From Idiomarina sp. UBA6142 (GTDB taxonomy: Bacteria > Pseudomonadota > Gammaproteobacteria > Enterobacterales > Alteromonadaceae), in NCBI GenBank assembly GCA_002423905.1, contig DIVC01000012.1, forward strand, positions 1 to 5,736: a stretch of 5,736 nucleotides of DNA, read 5' to 3'. The notes beneath the pieces were generated by a model. That model was given only the letters and a program-made list of their open reading frames with translations. It was not told the origin of the DNA and made no database searches. Numbering within the stretch: the first letter of the stretch is position 1; every line of letters begins with the position of its first letter. The position numbers and the translations under genes were made by a program. This document shows, piece by piece, positions 4,995 to 5,736 of this stretch.

Positions 4995-5736
4995 ATTCAG
5001 GCTCCTTCAGGGCTTTACGCGATGATTTTAGCATAGCGCGTGATAACAAAATAACCGGAATGAGGCCAACTAGAACCATCATCAGCGCCGGCGGCCCGGC
5101 ATCGGCGAGGCGCTCATCACCGGCCATTTCATAGGCCCGCACCGCCAGTGTATTAAAATCGAATGGGCGCAGGACTAACGTAGCCGGCAGCTCTTTGAGC
5201 ACATCCACGCCCACCAACAGTAGCGCGGTCAGTATGCTTGGCCGTAACAGTGGGGCGTGAATGCGACGCAATACCTGTATGGGGCGATAGCCTTGAATAC
5301 GCGCGGCTTCATCCATGCTGGGGCGAATTTCAGCTAAGCCAGCGCTGATGGTTTGCAAAGCGACACTCAAGAAGCGTACGCTGTAGGCAAACAGTAAGGC
5401 AAATAAAGTACCGGATAGCAGCAGGCCCGGATGGTAATTAAACCAGTGCTGACTTAGGTCAATCAGCACATGGTCGACGCGGCTGAGCATGAGTAACAGG
5501 CCCACCGCAATAACCAAACCTGGCATGGCATAGCCGAGGCCCGCTAAGGTCACACTGGTACGTACCACTGGGGTACTGATTTGGCGGCGACCATAGGCCA
5601 GCCACAAGGCAATCAACATGACGATAACGGCAGCGGCGCAGGCCAGTAAAAAACTATTGGCGGTGAGTTGCCAAAAATCGGCACTGGTCCAAATCTGCCA
5701 GCGTTGTATCGACCAGCCCACTAATTGACTGGCTGG
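4987..5736 (-). CDS. fbpB: Ferric-iron ABC transporter permease, FbpB type, C-terminal half
   Basis: The reading frame is open to the window edge, so this is the C-terminal part of a longer permease. FbpB-type proteins are usually around 500 residues or more with two fused permease domains, and this is the second one. With numbering from the GTG at 5721, hydrophobic helices lie near 18-43, 57-79, 99-122, 163-175 and 212-228. The cytoplasmic coupling loop shows the EAA motif (EAARIQGYRPIQVLRRI at 138-154, conserved Gly144), which docks on the ATPase. It is followed by VDVLKELPATLVLRPF and NTLAVRAYEMAGDERLADA, a block I associate with iron(III) permeases of the FbpB/AfuB/SfuB group. That GTG is internal, since the frame continues upstream as PASQL. 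The stop overlaps the TTG start of fbpC. Neither a binding-protein gene nor an iron-responsive Fur site is in the window; both would be expected upstream, beyond the right edge. Confidence 0.9.
   Translation of the reverse strand, partial: PASQLVGWSIQRWQIWTSADFWQLTANSFLLACAAAVIVMLIALWLAYGRRQISTPVVRTSVTLAGLGYAMPGLVIAVGLLLMLSRVDHVLIDLSQHWFNYHPGLLLSGTLFALLFAYSVRFLSVALQTISAGLAEIRPSMDEAARIQGYRPIQVLRRIHAPLLRPSILTALLLVGVDVLKELPATLVLRPFDFNTLAVRAYEMAGDERLADAGPPALMMVLVGLIPVILLSRAMLKSSRKALKEPEFV
5002..5007 (-). promoter_or_regulatory. Strong ribosome-binding site fixing the TTG start of fbpC
   Basis: On the minus strand AAGGAG lies inside the end of the permease gene, seven bases before the TTG codon. 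It is close to a full match to the 16S anti-Shine-Dalgarno sequence and is the main direct evidence that translation begins at this non-ATG codon. Confidence 0.75.

Noticed and set aside
5719..5721. GTG as the true start of the permease gene.
   Set aside because: The frame continues open to the window edge, and FbpB-type permeases are about twice this length, so the GTG is internal.
1..5736. CRISPR array, insertion sequence, tRNA, rRNA, phage or defence genes.
   Set aside because: I saw no regularly spaced repeats, transposase motifs, terminal inverted repeats or structural RNA signatures. Nearly all bases belong to recognisable housekeeping-type genes.

Overview
The window reads as ordinary gammaproteobacterial chromosome of roughly balanced GC. 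Protein features point to an aquatic or marine Gammaproteobacterium, with YrbG, ZntB, FbpBC and DUF3429 all in forms common there. This placement is inference from family resemblance only. Both window ends cut through genes (a propionyl-CoA synthetase-like fragment on the left, an iron-transporter permease on the right), so it may be one short contig.

Layout. Positions 3-440 (+) hold an internal and hinge portion of a PrpE-type acyl-CoA synthetase. Its homology stops abruptly near 423, and the frame closes 17 bases later. Positions 415-2801 (-) hold a three-gene membrane operon, transcribed yrbG-like Na+/Ca2+ exchanger, then a DUF3429 membrane protein (ATGA overlap), then a small MscS-type mechanosensitive channel (27-base gap with a small palindrome). 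A convincing sigma70-type promoter for it lies at 2842-2871. Positions 2802-2945 are the only real intergenic gap. It is divergent and drives the operon leftwards and a ZntB/CorA-family gene (2946-3926, +) rightwards. Positions 3903-4994 (-) encode an FbpC-type ferric-iron ABC ATPase with a TTG start, and 4987-5736 (-) the C-terminal half of its FbpB-type permease. These two overlap by 8 bases.

Function. Apart from the left-hand fragment, every complete or partial gene but the DUF3429 protein has a recognisable role in moving ions or relieving osmotic tension: Ca2+/Na+ antiport, osmotic release, divalent metal (Zn2+) transport and Fe3+ uptake. The ion genes fall in at least three transcription units, so the grouping may be incidental.

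I did not find a new multi-gene system. The points most worth a second look are the truncated prpE fused tail-to-tail into mscS, the in-frame amber codon directly ahead of zntB (the good Shine-Dalgarno sequence belongs to a four-codon leader ORF), the TTG start and coupling of fbpC, and the DUF3429 protein locked between two membrane transport genes.
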